Positions 16,607-25,600 of a stretch of 48,906 nt of DNA are shown here, piece after piece (the first letter of the stretch is position 1; every line of letters begins with the position of its first letter). The notes under the pieces were generated by a model. The model was given only the letters and a program-made list of their open reading frames with translations. It made no database searches and was not told the DNA's origin. A program made the translations under genes and the position numbers. Location: positions 1 to 48,906 of the forward strand of contig DAHWID010000002.1 in assembly GCA_027345405.1 (NCBI GenBank), given 5' to 3'. This DNA comes from Candidatus Saccharimonadota bacterium. Its GTDB lineage: Bacteria > Patescibacteriota > Saccharimonadia > Saccharimonadales > UBA4665.

Positions 16607-17767
16607 GGTCCGCCAAAGCGACTTGGCCGGAATCTTTGATTTATCTACACGGTCGATATATTTGCGGGCAATCTCTTCAACTTCGCTCAGCAGGCCGTCA
16701 CTTAATGTCGTTGGCTTCAGGCCAAGAGCTTTGAATTGGTCATTTTTCACTTTGAGATCATTGGCATCGGCTTCAAGCCTGGGGTTTGGATAGTGCATAA
16801 TCTCGGCGCCGGTTTTTTCCGCAACTAACTTAGCCAGGTCGATAACTTTGTACACTTCAGTTACTTGGTTAAAGATGGTTGGCCTTTCCCCTTTTTGCGG
16901 CGGGTTTAGGAGAGCGAGTTCAATGCAGCGTACAGTGTCGCGAAGATGGATGAAGGCTCGGGTTTGACCACCACTGCCATGGACTGTGAGCGGATAGGAC
17001 ATAGCTGCCTGCATCAAAAAGCGATTGAGTACCGTGCCGTAATCTCCATCGTAATCAAAACGGTTAATTAGTCGTTCATCCAGTTCCGTTTCTGGGGTTT
17101 GAGTTCCCCAAACAATTCCCTGATGTAAATCGGTTATGCGGATTTGGTCATTCTTAGCATAGAAAGCGAACATTAGTTGATCAATTGTTTTACTCATGTG
17201 ATAGACCGATCCGGGGTTAGCAGGATGTAATATTTCGCGGTCAATTTCGCCTTCAGGAGTTTCGACCTTGACCTTTATGTATCCTTCGGGGATTGGTGCG
17301 TTGCCGAGCCAGCCATAACCGTATACTCCCATTGTGCCAAGGTGTACAACGTGTGCATCGATACCGGCCTCAACTAACGCGCATAGCAGATTATGAGTGG
17401 CGTTGACATTATTATTAACCGTGTAACGCTTAGTCGATGGAGTTTTCATGGAATACGGTGCCGAACGCTGTTCAGCAAAATGAACGATGGCGTCAGGTTT
17501 TTGCTTGACTAGCAGCTGCACCAATTTGTCATAGTCGTTCGCCAAATCTAGAAACGAAAAACCGATTTTATTACCGGTCAATTGCTCCCATACCTTAATC
17601 CTGGTCGATAGTGGCTGAATCGGGGTGAGCGAGCTTAATTCAAGTAGGATATCGATTTGTCGATGACTAAAGTTATCAACAATTGTGATGTCATGGCCCG
17701 AACGTGATAAGTGTAATGCAGTCGGCCAGCCGCAGAATCCATCTCCACCTAGAATCATAATCTTCAT
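16493..17767 (-). CDS. SQD1-like NAD-dependent epimerase (UDP-sulfoquinovose synthase family)
   Basis: The 424-residue extended short-chain dehydrogenase has a glycine-rich NAD motif GGDGFCGWPTALHLS, HFAEQRSAPYSM, HLGTMGVYG with the catalytic Thr, YHMSK with the Tyr-xxx-Lys pair, and DLHQGIVWG. This set is specific to the SQD1/Agl3 family, which makes UDP-sulfoquinovose from UDP-glucose and sulfite. Related members may act on other UDP-sugars. The RBS AAAGGA and ATG at 17767 fit well. The last 38 residues are antisense to pyrH, are basic and look like read-through beyond the domain. Confidence 0.88.
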   Translation of the reverse strand: MKIMILGGDGFCGWPTALHLSRSGHDITIVDNFSHRQIDILLELSSLTPIQPLSTRIKVWEQLTGNKIGFSFLDLANDYDKLVQLLVKQKPDAIVHFAEQRSAPYSMKTPSTKRYTVNNNVNATHNLLCALVEAGIDAHVVHLGTMGVYGYGWLGNAPIPEGYIKVKVETPEGEIDREILHPANPGSVYHMSKTIDQLMFAFYAKNDQIRITDLHQGIVWGTQTPETELDERLINRFDYDGDYGTVLNRFLMQAAMSYPLTVHGSGGQTRAFIHLRDTVRCIELALLNPPQKGERPTIFNQVTEVYKVIDLAKLVAEKTGAEIMHYPNPRLEADANDLKVKNDQFKALGLKPTTLSDGLLSEVEEIARKYIDRVDKSKIPAKSLWRTLGTNQGTAMPAGGRRKNAAGTKRVKHNNRKMMLKGKP

Positions 17768-17925
17768 ATATTTTTCCTTTCTATAGTCACTAAAAACTGC
17801 TCGCCCTACCGGCTTATTATACTTTAGTCTAATAGCTGAAGTATAACTTAAGTCGTTAGCCGAACAGATAATCTATCACTAAGTCAAGCTAAAACCGTAA
17901 ACCCATGCTTAATTTATTTTTTATG

Positions 17926-20277
17926 TCATCCAAGGTCTTTGGCATCTAAGGTTAGATGGTCGCCGGGTACTACCTGACCATCCAATATCTTAGTTGCGAT
18001 GACGTTTTCGACCGACTCTTGAATGGCTCTTCTCATCGGACGGGCGCCAAGAGTTTTATCGTAACCTTTCTCAACAATTTTAGCTATTGCCGCATCAGTT
18101 AAGCTAACGCTAACTTTCTGTTCAGCTAAGACATTATTTACCTCGTTGAGCATCAATTCAACCACCTGATGCAGTTCGTTTTGATTTAACGGTCTAAATA
18201 CCACAATTTCATCGAAACGGTTTAGCAGTTCGGGTTTGAACGGCCCTTTTTGCATAAGCTGTTCGATTAAAAGTGGCTGCAAGTTTTCGGCCGTGTCCCC
18301 ACTTTCGATTCGTTCTCTAATTAATGTTGAGCCGGCGTTAGAGGTAGCAATAATAATACAATCTTTGAACGATACTTTACGACCGCTGGTATCGGTCAAA
18401 TTGCCTTCATCTAGTAACTGAAGCAACAGATTTAAGATGTTAGCGTGGGACTTTTCAATTTCATCCAGTAGAACGACTGAAGCTGGTTTCTGACGAACGG
18501 CTAAAATTAAGCTTTTGCTTTCATTTTGGCCGTCACTTAATAGTCGCTTAACGTCATCGGGGCTTTGGTATTCACTCATATCCAGCCTGATGATATTTTC
18601 TTCGCTGCCAAAATAGGTAGTCGCTAAGGCCTTAGCCAGTTCGGTTTTCCCTACCCCAGTCGGGCCGAGGAACAAAAAACTGCCAATCGGGCGCTTAGGA
18701 CTAGCGACTCCGGCCCGAGCCCGTCTAATGGCATTGGCTACGACGCTGACAGCCTGATTTTGATTGATCATGCGCTCATGGATACGTGCTTCAAGATTTA
18801 AGAGCGTATCGGTTTCACTAGCTCCGGCCGATGAAACTTTCACCCCATAAGCAACCTCGACGGCCTGCTGTATGGCATAAGCGTCAACCACCCCGCTACT
18901 TGCTTGTGCTAAAGCCTGAGTGAGTAGTTTAATTGCCTTTCCGGGATAGGCCAAGTCATGTTCATAGCGTCCGCTTAAACGGTAAGCTTCTTTTAACGCC
19001 GGCAGAGTAATGAGTACTTTATTGGCATGTTCCAGGCCTAAAGCGGTGTCTTCCAGGATATGGATAATGTCAGTTTCGTTTGGTTCATTCAAGTTAATGG
19101 GGGCGAGAAGGTTAAATAAAGAAGGCTTAGTAGCTTTAAACGTTTGGTAATCATGAGGCGTCATGGCCAGGATAATTGGTAAAGCACGGGATTGCACGAC
19201 CGGTAGTAAAATCTGGCTGATATCAAAAGTACCAATACCTTCACTAAAAAAACGTTTGGCATCATCAAGAAATAAAATTATATGGCCAGCAGCGGCTGCT
19301 TCATGCAGCAGTTGGTTAACGATTTGCTCAATATAGCCCGCTCGATTAGCATTTGCGACCACGATAGATGGGTCAATCTCAAATATTTGATGGTAGTTGC
19401 GGCTATTGCTGGCCAGCAGACTTTGAGCAAGCGCATAGACGTGGCTGGTTTTTCCAATACCGTCTTCACCGATTAGGGCAATGGCCAAAGAGCCGCTAGC
19501 GAAGGCCTGCTTGATTGAATTGACTCCGGACGAATTGGTTAACCAACTAAAATAACCGCCCTTTTCGACTTCCTGGCTGATATTGTAGCCAAAGCGGTAG
19601 AGCAAATTAGTAAAGCCAAAGCTCCAGTCTCGGCCGATGCCACCATTAAACGATTGTCTTTGTTCGGTTAAGTTTAAATTGCGGCTTAGCCAGAATAAAA
19701 CCTCTGCAATATCCGACTTCTGCAGTTTATTACGGCGAAGCTGCTGCTCGAGCGTTAACGAAGTCATCATTAAAGCAGCTCCGATATGCATAACTTCAAT
19801 GGATGCCCGTCCGGTGCTGTCCGCCAGTCTTTCAGCTTCCTGCCAGATCAGCTCCGGCTTAATGGCGTCGGCCGCTATTGCATGACCAATATCCTCAGAT
19901 GGCAAAAATAAGTGATTAGTTATAAAAGCTAGTTGCCAGTGTGTTTTGAGCCTTGACCAGATAGCTTCAGCAGTTAGTTCTGTTTTAGAATCCAAGCTAG
20001 TTAAAACCGTGGCGTCTAAACGTTCATTAAAGCCCAATCCTTCTGGAGATAATACTGCCAGATCCCTTTTATACCAAAGAGCAAGTACCAGGCAGGCGAC
20101 AGCGACGGCTACTAGAAGATAGGCTAGGCGCAAATGATTAGCATAGGCTAGTAGGCCAACTGCCATAAACAGTAAGACCACTAACGTGATCATAAGCTTA
20201 TAGCCTGTCGAGCCGATTGTTTTAGCCAAACGTGCCTTTTTGGCTCTTAACGAATTTAAGGCAAGTGTTCCGTTCAT
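17926..20277 (-). CDS. Membrane-anchored double-AAA Clp ATPase
   Basis: The 783-residue protein has two N-terminal TM helices (about 27-48 and 50-68), a Clp_N-like helical region (about 85-215), AAA1 (GEDGIGKT, Walker B FLDDAKRF) and AAA2 (GPTGVGKTELAKAL, VVLLDEIEKSH, sensor region NLTDTSGRKVSF). It ends with the ClpB/C D2-small domain (GARPMRRAIQESVENVIATKIL). The ClpB coiled-coil middle domain is absent, so it is ClpA/C-like, but fixed to the membrane. AAA1 Walker B has Asp-Asp in place of Asp-Glu. It is coupled (ATGA) to the upstream small membrane protein. No clpP is in the window. Confidence 0.92.
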   Translation of the reverse strand: MNGTLALNSLRAKKARLAKTIGSTGYKLMITLVVLLFMAVGLLAYANHLRLAYLLVAVAVACLVLALWYKRDLAVLSPEGLGFNERLDATVLTSLDSKTELTAEAIWSRLKTHWQLAFITNHLFLPSEDIGHAIAADAIKPELIWQEAERLADSTGRASIEVMHIGAALMMTSLTLEQQLRRNKLQKSDIAEVLFWLSRNLNLTEQRQSFNGGIGRDWSFGFTNLLYRFGYNISQEVEKGGYFSWLTNSSGVNSIKQAFASGSLAIALIGEDGIGKTSHVYALAQSLLASNSRNYHQIFEIDPSIVVANANRAGYIEQIVNQLLHEAAAAGHIILFLDDAKRFFSEGIGTFDISQILLPVVQSRALPIILAMTPHDYQTFKATKPSLFNLLAPINLNEPNETDIIHILEDTALGLEHANKVLITLPALKEAYRLSGRYEHDLAYPGKAIKLLTQALAQASSGVVDAYAIQQAVEVAYGVKVSSAGASETDTLLNLEARIHERMINQNQAVSVVANAIRRARAGVASPKRPIGSFLFLGPTGVGKTELAKALATTYFGSEENIIRLDMSEYQSPDDVKRLLSDGQNESKSLILAVRQKPASVVLLDEIEKSHANILNLLLQLLDEGNLTDTSGRKVSFKDCIIIATSNAGSTLIRERIESGDTAENLQPLLIEQLMQKGPFKPELLNRFDEIVVFRPLNQNELHQVVELMLNEVNNVLAEQKVSVSLTDAAIAKIVEKGYDKTLGARPMRRAIQESVENVIATKILDGQVVPGDHLTLDAKDLG

Positions 20278-20642
20278 CCGATGATCCCTTTAACTAAAGC
20301 TACGATAACTACAGCCGGCAATAACGGCCAAACTATTATTACTAGCAAGCTAATAAGTGCGACTCCGCTCATACAAATTAAAGCAACAACAAGTGTTACC
20401 AAACGGACTACTAAACCGACTAAGCGGCTGACCATATTATCTATGAATGATCTAAAACGAGTGTCGAGGCTTTGCCCCGGCGGGGTTATTATTCTCCGCC
20501 ACGGCGCAAATAGGGTTCTTAGGATGATCGATAGTGAGAACATCTGAGTTGTTTTATCCAGTCGCCTTCTCAGATCAGTAATGGTTTTGGACCAACCGGT
20601 TCCATACCACCATCTAAAAAATTCAAGCATAAGCATAGCCAT
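20274..20642 (-). CDS. Small membrane protein coupled to the Clp ATPase
   Basis: The 122-residue protein has a polar N-terminal half rich in Trp and Arg (FRWWYGTGW, LFAPWRRI) and about two TM helices at the C-terminus (LVGLVVRLVTLVVALICMSGVALISLLVIIVWPLLPAVVIVALV region). No family recognised. Its stop overlaps the Clp start by four bases (ATGA), so both are made together, and it may recruit substrates or hold the ATPase in the membrane (inference). A TACAGT box eight bases before ATG again suggests a leaderless start. Confidence 0.75.
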   Translation of the reverse strand: MAMLMLEFFRWWYGTGWSKTITDLRRRLDKTTQMFSLSIILRTLFAPWRRIITPPGQSLDTRFRSFIDNMVSRLVGLVVRLVTLVVALICMSGVALISLLVIIVWPLLPAVVIVALVKGIIG

Positions 20643-20719
20643 AATTGTACACTGTAATTTCTTGCAAAATGAGAGGCTAGTTAATTAACCGCCGGCAGAC
20701 TTACTTAGACTTATCTTTC

Positions 20720-20808
20720 TGGCGGAGGGAGAGGGATTCGAACCCTCGAGAGCAAATGCCCTACACGCTTTCCAAGCGTGCGCCATAGGCCAACTAGGCG
20801 ACCCCTCC
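20720..20808 (-). tRNA. tRNA-Ser (anticodon GGA)
   Basis: An 89-base class II tRNA read on the minus strand. The acceptor GGAGGGG pairs with the 3' CCCTCC stretch. The anticodon stem ACGCT/AGCGT encloses TTGGAAA (anticodon GGA), a long variable arm follows, and the T arm is GGGTTCGAATCCC. The 3' end GCCA is encoded. Confidence 0.96.
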
Positions 20809-20903
20809 GTTGCTTAAGCTAATTATACAAGAAATCGTTTAGACTAAATTACTACAATAAAGTTTGCCTAAATGCAAACGTCGGACGTAAACTATTTATC
20901 AAG

Positions 20904-21791
20904 ATGCCATTAATTAAGCTAGAAGACGTCAGTAAATTGTACGGCTTCGGGGATGCTACAACCCTAGCTCTCGACGAGGCTAACCTTTCTATTGAAAAAG
21001 GCGAGTTCGTGGCGATCATGGGTCCTAGCGGCTGCGGTAAGAGCACTCTGCTTAATGTTATGGGTTTGCTCGATCGTCCGACTCATGGAACATATAAGCT
21101 GCAGAACCGGTTGGTTGACCGACTCAGCCAAAACCGAGCCGCCAGATTGCGCCGTGATACTATCGGTTTTATTTTCCAGTCTTATAACCTACTACCGCGC
21201 CTGACGGTGCTCGAAAATGTAGCTTTGCCTCTGACATATAAAGGCATTGGCGTTACGAGACGATTAAAAGCCGCCAGTGCGATGCTCGAGCGGGTTGGCA
21301 TGCAGAACCGTGAATACTTTTATCCATATCAGCTCTCTGGCGGACAAATACAATGTGCGGCCATTGCCCGTGCGTTAGTTAACGAACCGTCAATTATTAT
21401 TGCCGATGAGCCAACCGGTAATTTAGATAGTGCTGGTAGCCGTCTGATCATGGAGCTGCTTAGTGAGGTGCACAAAATGGGTAATACGGTTATCTTTGTG
21501 ACGCATAACCCGGAGTTAACCCGCTATGCCACCAGAGTTGTCTACATGCATGACGGGATGATTATCCAAGATGAAAGTACGAGTGTCGGTCAGGTAGCTA
21601 AAACTGCGAAAGCCCGTCTGTATTCACGCCCCAAGAAGTCGGTCGAGGATGACCTAGCTGGTGTCTCACTACTAATGAAGACGGTGCCCGACAAAGAAAG
21701 CAGCGAACCATTACCACACCGTAAAAAAAAGACGCCAGCGAAACGTCGGCCAAATACTAAAGCTAAAGCTAAAAGGAGGTCGGACGCATGA
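20904..21791 (+). CDS. MacB/LolD-type ABC transporter ATPase
   Basis: The 295-residue ATP-binding subunit has Walker A GPSGCGKST, a Q loop in IFQSYNLLPRLTVLENV, Walker B IIIADEPTGNLDS and H-loop FVTHNPE. The signature reads LSGGQIQCAAIARAL; the usual Arg after the Gln is Cys here. The last 65 residues form a basic Lys/Arg tail not typical of the family. The stop overlaps the permease start (ATGA), and AAAGGAGGT inside its 3' end is the permease ribosome site. With the FtsX-like permease it forms a MacB-type exporter or envelope-lipoprotein system. Confidence 0.93.
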   Translation: MPLIKLEDVSKLYGFGDATTLALDEANLSIEKGEFVAIMGPSGCGKSTLLNVMGLLDRPTHGTYKLQNRLVDRLSQNRAARLRRDTIGFIFQSYNLLPRLTVLENVALPLTYKGIGVTRRLKAASAMLERVGMQNREYFYPYQLSGGQIQCAAIARALVNEPSIIIADEPTGNLDSAGSRLIMELLSEVHKMGNTVIFVTHNPELTRYATRVVYMHDGMIIQDESTSVGQVAKTAKARLYSRPKKSVEDDLAGVSLLMKTVPDKESSEPLPHRKKKTPAKRRPNTKAKAKRRSDA

Positions 21792-22999
21792 GCTGGCGTA
21801 GTGGCCACATTCATACGGCGATAGTGTCGATGCGGGTTAACCGCTGGCGCAGCCTTCTTACTATGTTTGGTATCATTGTCGGCGTTGCTAGTGTGATTGT
21901 GATCATTGGCATCACGCAAGGTGTTAAGAACGAAATAACTAACCAGGTTAACGCTTACTCGAAAGACGTCATAACCATAACATCAACTGCTGGCAACAGC
22001 TCCAGTTTTGGAGTTAATCAGGTGGCGGCTGTTTCAGTTCTCACGAATCAGGACGTGCTTTCCGTGAGTAAGATCAAAGGCGTGATAGCCAGTGTGCCGC
22101 TCGAATTTTTGTCCGGTATTGCTAAAGGAGATAAATCCTACCCTTCTGGCTTAGTGATTGCAACAACTCCTGAGCTGCCGGAAGTGATCAATCAGCCATT
22201 GGTGCTTGGGGCTTTCTTTAGCCAAAACGACCCGAATCCATTTGCGGCTGTACTTGGATATAAGGCTTCGCTTGGGCTATTTAATCAGAATGTACCGCCG
22301 CTTGGGTATGGCTTTACTTGGCATAACCAGCAGTTCATTGTAAGCGGAGTCTTAAATCGCTTTAAGGCAACTCCATTTTCTAATAACACACTGTATAATG
22401 ATGCCATTTTTATTCCGACGACAGCAATGAAGCAACTTTCACTTAATAGTAGTGGTATTTACCAGATACTTGCTAGGGTTAAATATGCTAAAGACCTGCC
22501 GCTTATAGCTAAAAAAATTGAAGCTGTTTTGCTAGCAAATCATGGTGGCCAAAAGAATTTTTCAGTACTACTACCTTCTCAAGTGGCGCAAAGCAGTACC
22601 AGCGTATTAAATCTACTGGCGGCTTTAACGATCGGGATTGCGGCCATTGCCCTATTTGTTGGTGGGGTTGGCATAATGAACGTTATGTTAGTATCAGTTA
22701 CCGAGCGGATGCATGAAATAGGTATTCGTAAAGCTATTGGTGCCAGTAATCGGCAGATTATGTCACAGTTTTTAATTGAGGCCGCAACTGTTAGCGTGGC
22801 GGGCGGACTGATCGGAATTGTTCTGGCCTTAGCAGTTGATTTCGGTTTGAAATTAGCTACCAGTCTCAGTCCGAGCATCAGCTGGAAAGTTATTGCGCTT
22901 GGGGCGGTTGTCTCTATGGCAATTGGTATTGTTTTTGGATTGGTTCCGGCGCTAAGAGCTGCCGGAAAAGAGCCAATTGAAGCATTACGTGATGAGTAA
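21788..22999 (+). CDS. MacB/FtsX-type ABC transporter permease
   Basis: The 403-residue permease has four TM helices: one near the N-terminus (TMFGIIVGVASVIVIIGIT), then a large outside MacB_PCD domain (about 45-270), then three at the C-terminus with the FtsX core (GIAAIALFVGGVGIMNVMLVSVTER, then EIGIRKAIGA). MacB-type machines use outside movements to push peptides, antibiotics or lipoproteins. It is coupled to the ATPase gene by a four-base overlap and a strong internal ribosome site. No membrane-fusion partner gene is near, consistent with a single-membrane cell. Confidence 0.94.
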   Translation: MSWRSGHIHTAIVSMRVNRWRSLLTMFGIIVGVASVIVIIGITQGVKNEITNQVNAYSKDVITITSTAGNSSSFGVNQVAAVSVLTNQDVLSVSKIKGVIASVPLEFLSGIAKGDKSYPSGLVIATTPELPEVINQPLVLGAFFSQNDPNPFAAVLGYKASLGLFNQNVPPLGYGFTWHNQQFIVSGVLNRFKATPFSNNTLYNDAIFIPTTAMKQLSLNSSGIYQILARVKYAKDLPLIAKKIEAVLLANHGGQKNFSVLLPSQVAQSSTSVLNLLAALTIGIAAIALFVGGVGIMNVMLVSVTERMHEIGIRKAIGASNRQIMSQFLIEAATVSVAGGLIGIVLALAVDFGLKLATSLSPSISWKVIALGAVVSMAIGIVFGLVPALRAAGKEPIEALRDE

Positions 23000-23004
23000 A
23001 CCGG

Positions 23005-24171
23005 TTAGCCAGCACAAGTACCGGTACTAACCGGCGCCGAATTAGACGGAGTATCATGGATAATTCTAACGATTGGAGTGGTTACAAGCGCGTAGCCTAC
23101 ACCGTTATATTGAGTCGACTGAGCGAATACTATACCAACTACAGTGCCGTTCTTAGTAATTAAGGGTCCGCCTGAGTTTCCGGGAATAATGTCGGCTGCA
23201 ACCTCGTAGATTTGGCGGTTAGTCGAGCCCCGATCGTAAATGTTGCTTCCGGTCGCCTCGAATTCGTCCAGTATTTCAGCCATTTCCTCTTTAAAGTTAC
23301 CACCTCCTGGATAACCAAGTACTGCTGCTGGCGTAGAATTATTAACCATACTTGAAGTGACGGTTAAGGGCGACCCGTTTAGTCCATGCGTTCGGATTAA
23401 CGCAAAGTCTAAATTGGGGTTGAAATAAATGACCTGACCCGGGTGGCTACCGCTGCTGCTTTCGATATATGGTTGGGCAATCCCCGCTACCACATGCGCA
23501 TTGGTGGCAACAATATCTGGAGCGACAATAAAACCAGAACCCTCAACGATGCCCCCGCACCCAGACCCGACCAATTTAACGACCGATGGACGGTCTTTGC
23601 TTAGTGCTGCTGTAAATTCGGATGCCGGCGGCAGGTTGATCTTAGCTGGCGGGCTGGGCTCGATGCCATTAAATGCTCTAGGGAATCCGTTAGGATCGAC
23701 TAAGTGTCCTAGGTCGGCAATAACATTAGGAGCAGCCGGTAAATGACGGTCTAAAGCGGCAACAATTCGGCTTGAGCGCAGCTCGTTCTGAAGTGATAAA
23801 TAAGGTAAGCCGCGCAAGAGGGCGGCTCCCAGCCAAACTCCTACCAATACCGAAACAACTGAAATTAAAGAGCCAAACAGATTATCGTAACGGCTCAGTT
23901 TGGCAAGAATCACTTTGCCGCGAAGATAAATGCCGACATATTCACCGATAACCAACAATAGAAATGCACAACCGAGAGTGGTTACCAGAGTTACGATTAA
24001 ACGACTGGTAGGGGTATGAACTAACTCGACTGTGTATGGTTCGATTGCTGCTCCGATCAGCAAACCGCCAAAGAAACCAATGGTTGAAAATGCTTGCTGA
24101 ACAAAACCGATTTCCCGCCCTCGAATCACGGCACTAATTAAGAGCACAATGATGATAATATCTATAATCAT
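23005..24171 (-). CDS. MarP-like membrane serine protease (CvpA + trypsin)
   Basis: The 388-residue protein has four TM helices of the CvpA/colicin V type (first 130 residues) followed by a chymotrypsin-like domain. The catalytic triad is visible: His in VATNAHVVAG, Asp in NLDFALI, Ser in IIPGNSGGPLI. This layout matches MarP of Mycobacterium, a periplasmic protease needed for acid and oxidative stress resistance. A Cys near GSGCGGIVEGSG and the C-terminal Cys may form a disulfide. It is the last gene of the zwf operon with a one-base overlap (TAATG) and convergent with the MacB permease. Confidence 0.88.
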   Translation of the reverse strand: MIIDIIIIVLLISAVIRGREIGFVQQAFSTIGFFGGLLIGAAIEPYTVELVHTPTSRLIVTLVTTLGCAFLLLVIGEYVGIYLRGKVILAKLSRYDNLFGSLISVVSVLVGVWLGAALLRGLPYLSLQNELRSSRIVAALDRHLPAAPNVIADLGHLVDPNGFPRAFNGIEPSPPAKINLPPASEFTAALSKDRPSVVKLVGSGCGGIVEGSGFIVAPDIVATNAHVVAGIAQPYIESSSGSHPGQVIYFNPNLDFALIRTHGLNGSPLTVTSSMVNNSTPAAVLGYPGGGNFKEEMAEILDEFEATGSNIYDRGSTNRQIYEVAADIIPGNSGGPLITKNGTVVGIVFAQSTQYNGVGYALVTTPIVRIIHDTPSNSAPVSTGTCAG

Positions 24172-25595
24172 TACTTTAATAGTTTAGTCGATAGAAAATG
24201 CGCCAGATGAGATATATCTGGACCCTGGCTGCCGTTATCATACAACTTGAGATCTGATGCACCGGTCTGCCACGCGTCTAAAATTGGTTGCAGTAAATGC
24301 CAAGACGACAAGACTTCATCTTTGGTGGCAAACAGCATCTTATCTCCTCGAATGGCATCAACTAGTACACGCTCGTAGGCATCATGCTGGTGTTCGCCAA
24401 AGTCTGTACTATAACTAAAATTCATTTTAACCTTACGTAAGTTATGGGCAAAACCCGGCTGTTCAATTATTAGGTCTATATCTATTCCTTCATTGGGCTG
24501 AATCCTAAAACTTAAAATGTTAGGATCGTCACCTCCAAAATATACCTGTATAACTGTTACTTTTTCGTCCAGTGCCTTGCCGGTAGTTAGCTGAAAGACA
24601 GTTCCTTTCCAGCGCGGGTCGCGTGAAGCTAAAACTAATGAAACAAAAGTTTCGCGTTGGCTATGCGGATTATTGACTTCACTTTTATAACTGGCATATT
24701 GGCCACGGACTGCTTGTCTGACGATACCGTCGCGTGGGTTGGGTGGGATTAGGTTGGAGATAAAAGCATGTTTGGCGGCATGTACTTCAGCGCTGGTCAG
24801 TTCTTTTGGCATTTCCATAGCAGTAAGTGAAAGTAATTGTAGCAAGTGGCTTTGGACAAGATCACGCATCGCCCCGACCTGTTCGTAAAAAGCTACCCGG
24901 TTTTCAATACCGATTTGCTCTTTGGCGATAACGTGGATTAGACGTATATGCTGGCTGTCCCACTGGCTCGAGAAGACCGGGTTATGGCGTCGGAATTTTA
25001 AAATGTTTTGGGCTGTTTCCTTGGCAAGATAGTGGTCAATTCGGAATATCTGCTCTTCACTAAACACTCGTTCGGTATTTGCTATTAGCTCCTCAGCGGT
25101 TTTAACATCAAACCCGAAAGGTTTTTCGACTAGTAGCCTAACGCTGGCTTTAGTATGGGCACAGCTTTGATTCAACCTGTGACTGCCTAAACGGTCGACG
25201 ATTTGGTCATATACCTGAGGCGGTATGGATAAATAGTAAAGCCGGTCAAGGCAGACGCCCGCCGCATCTTCAGTTTCCTGTAAATAATTCTTGAGTGCTT
25301 CATAGTGCTCGTCGTTTAATGGGTCAAGCTTAAACATTGACAGCCATGAGCCCAGTTTGTTCAGGACTGATTCATCACAAACACTACCCTGTTCAGTTAC
25401 GCAAAGACTGATGGTGTCGATGATCTCTTCTTTAGCTACATCGCGCCGGCTGATTCCGACAATCTTAGTTCCGTCCGGCAGCAGGTTGTCATGGCACAGA
25501 TGATAAAGTGCCGGTAGTACCTTACGCTTGGCCAGATCTCCCGTGATCCCGAATATGACTAATATTACCGGTGTGAGCTGCGGAGCATCTTCCAT
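24171..25595 (-). CDS. zwf: Glucose-6-phosphate dehydrogenase
   Basis: A 474-residue enzyme of the first oxidative pentose phosphate step, glucose-6-phosphate to 6-phosphogluconolactone with NAD(P)H. It has the Rossmann motif VIFGITGDLAKRKVLPAL, RLLVEKPFG, the active-site RIDHYLAKE, and the C-terminal RWKGTVFQLTTGKAL segment. Length fits. It lies five bases after gnd and overlaps the MarP-like gene by one base, in the order pgl-gnd-zwf-protease. No clear ribosome site precedes its ATG, so translation likely depends on coupling. Confidence 0.97.
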   Translation of the reverse strand: MEDAPQLTPVILVIFGITGDLAKRKVLPALYHLCHDNLLPDGTKIVGISRRDVAKEEIIDTISLCVTEQGSVCDESVLNKLGSWLSMFKLDPLNDEHYEALKNYLQETEDAAGVCLDRLYYLSIPPQVYDQIVDRLGSHRLNQSCAHTKASVRLLVEKPFGFDVKTAEELIANTERVFSEEQIFRIDHYLAKETAQNILKFRRHNPVFSSQWDSQHIRLIHVIAKEQIGIENRVAFYEQVGAMRDLVQSHLLQLLSLTAMEMPKELTSAEVHAAKHAFISNLIPPNPRDGIVRQAVRGQYASYKSEVNNPHSQRETFVSLVLASRDPRWKGTVFQLTTGKALDEKVTVIQVYFGGDDPNILSFRIQPNEGIDIDLIIEQPGFAHNLRKVKMNFSYSTDFGEHQHDAYERVLVDAIRGDKMLFATKDEVLSSWHLLQPILDAWQTGASDLKLYDNGSQGPDISHLAHFLSTKLLK

Positions 25596-25600
25596 GAAGG

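Noticed and set aside
19278-19476. Overlapping 63/64-residue ORFs on both strands
   Set aside because: Both are shadows inside the Clp ATPase AAA1 domain.
21590-21919. 109-residue minus-strand ORF over the MacB gene junction
   Set aside because: It is antisense to the ATPase tail and permease start, which have a strong internal ribosome site.
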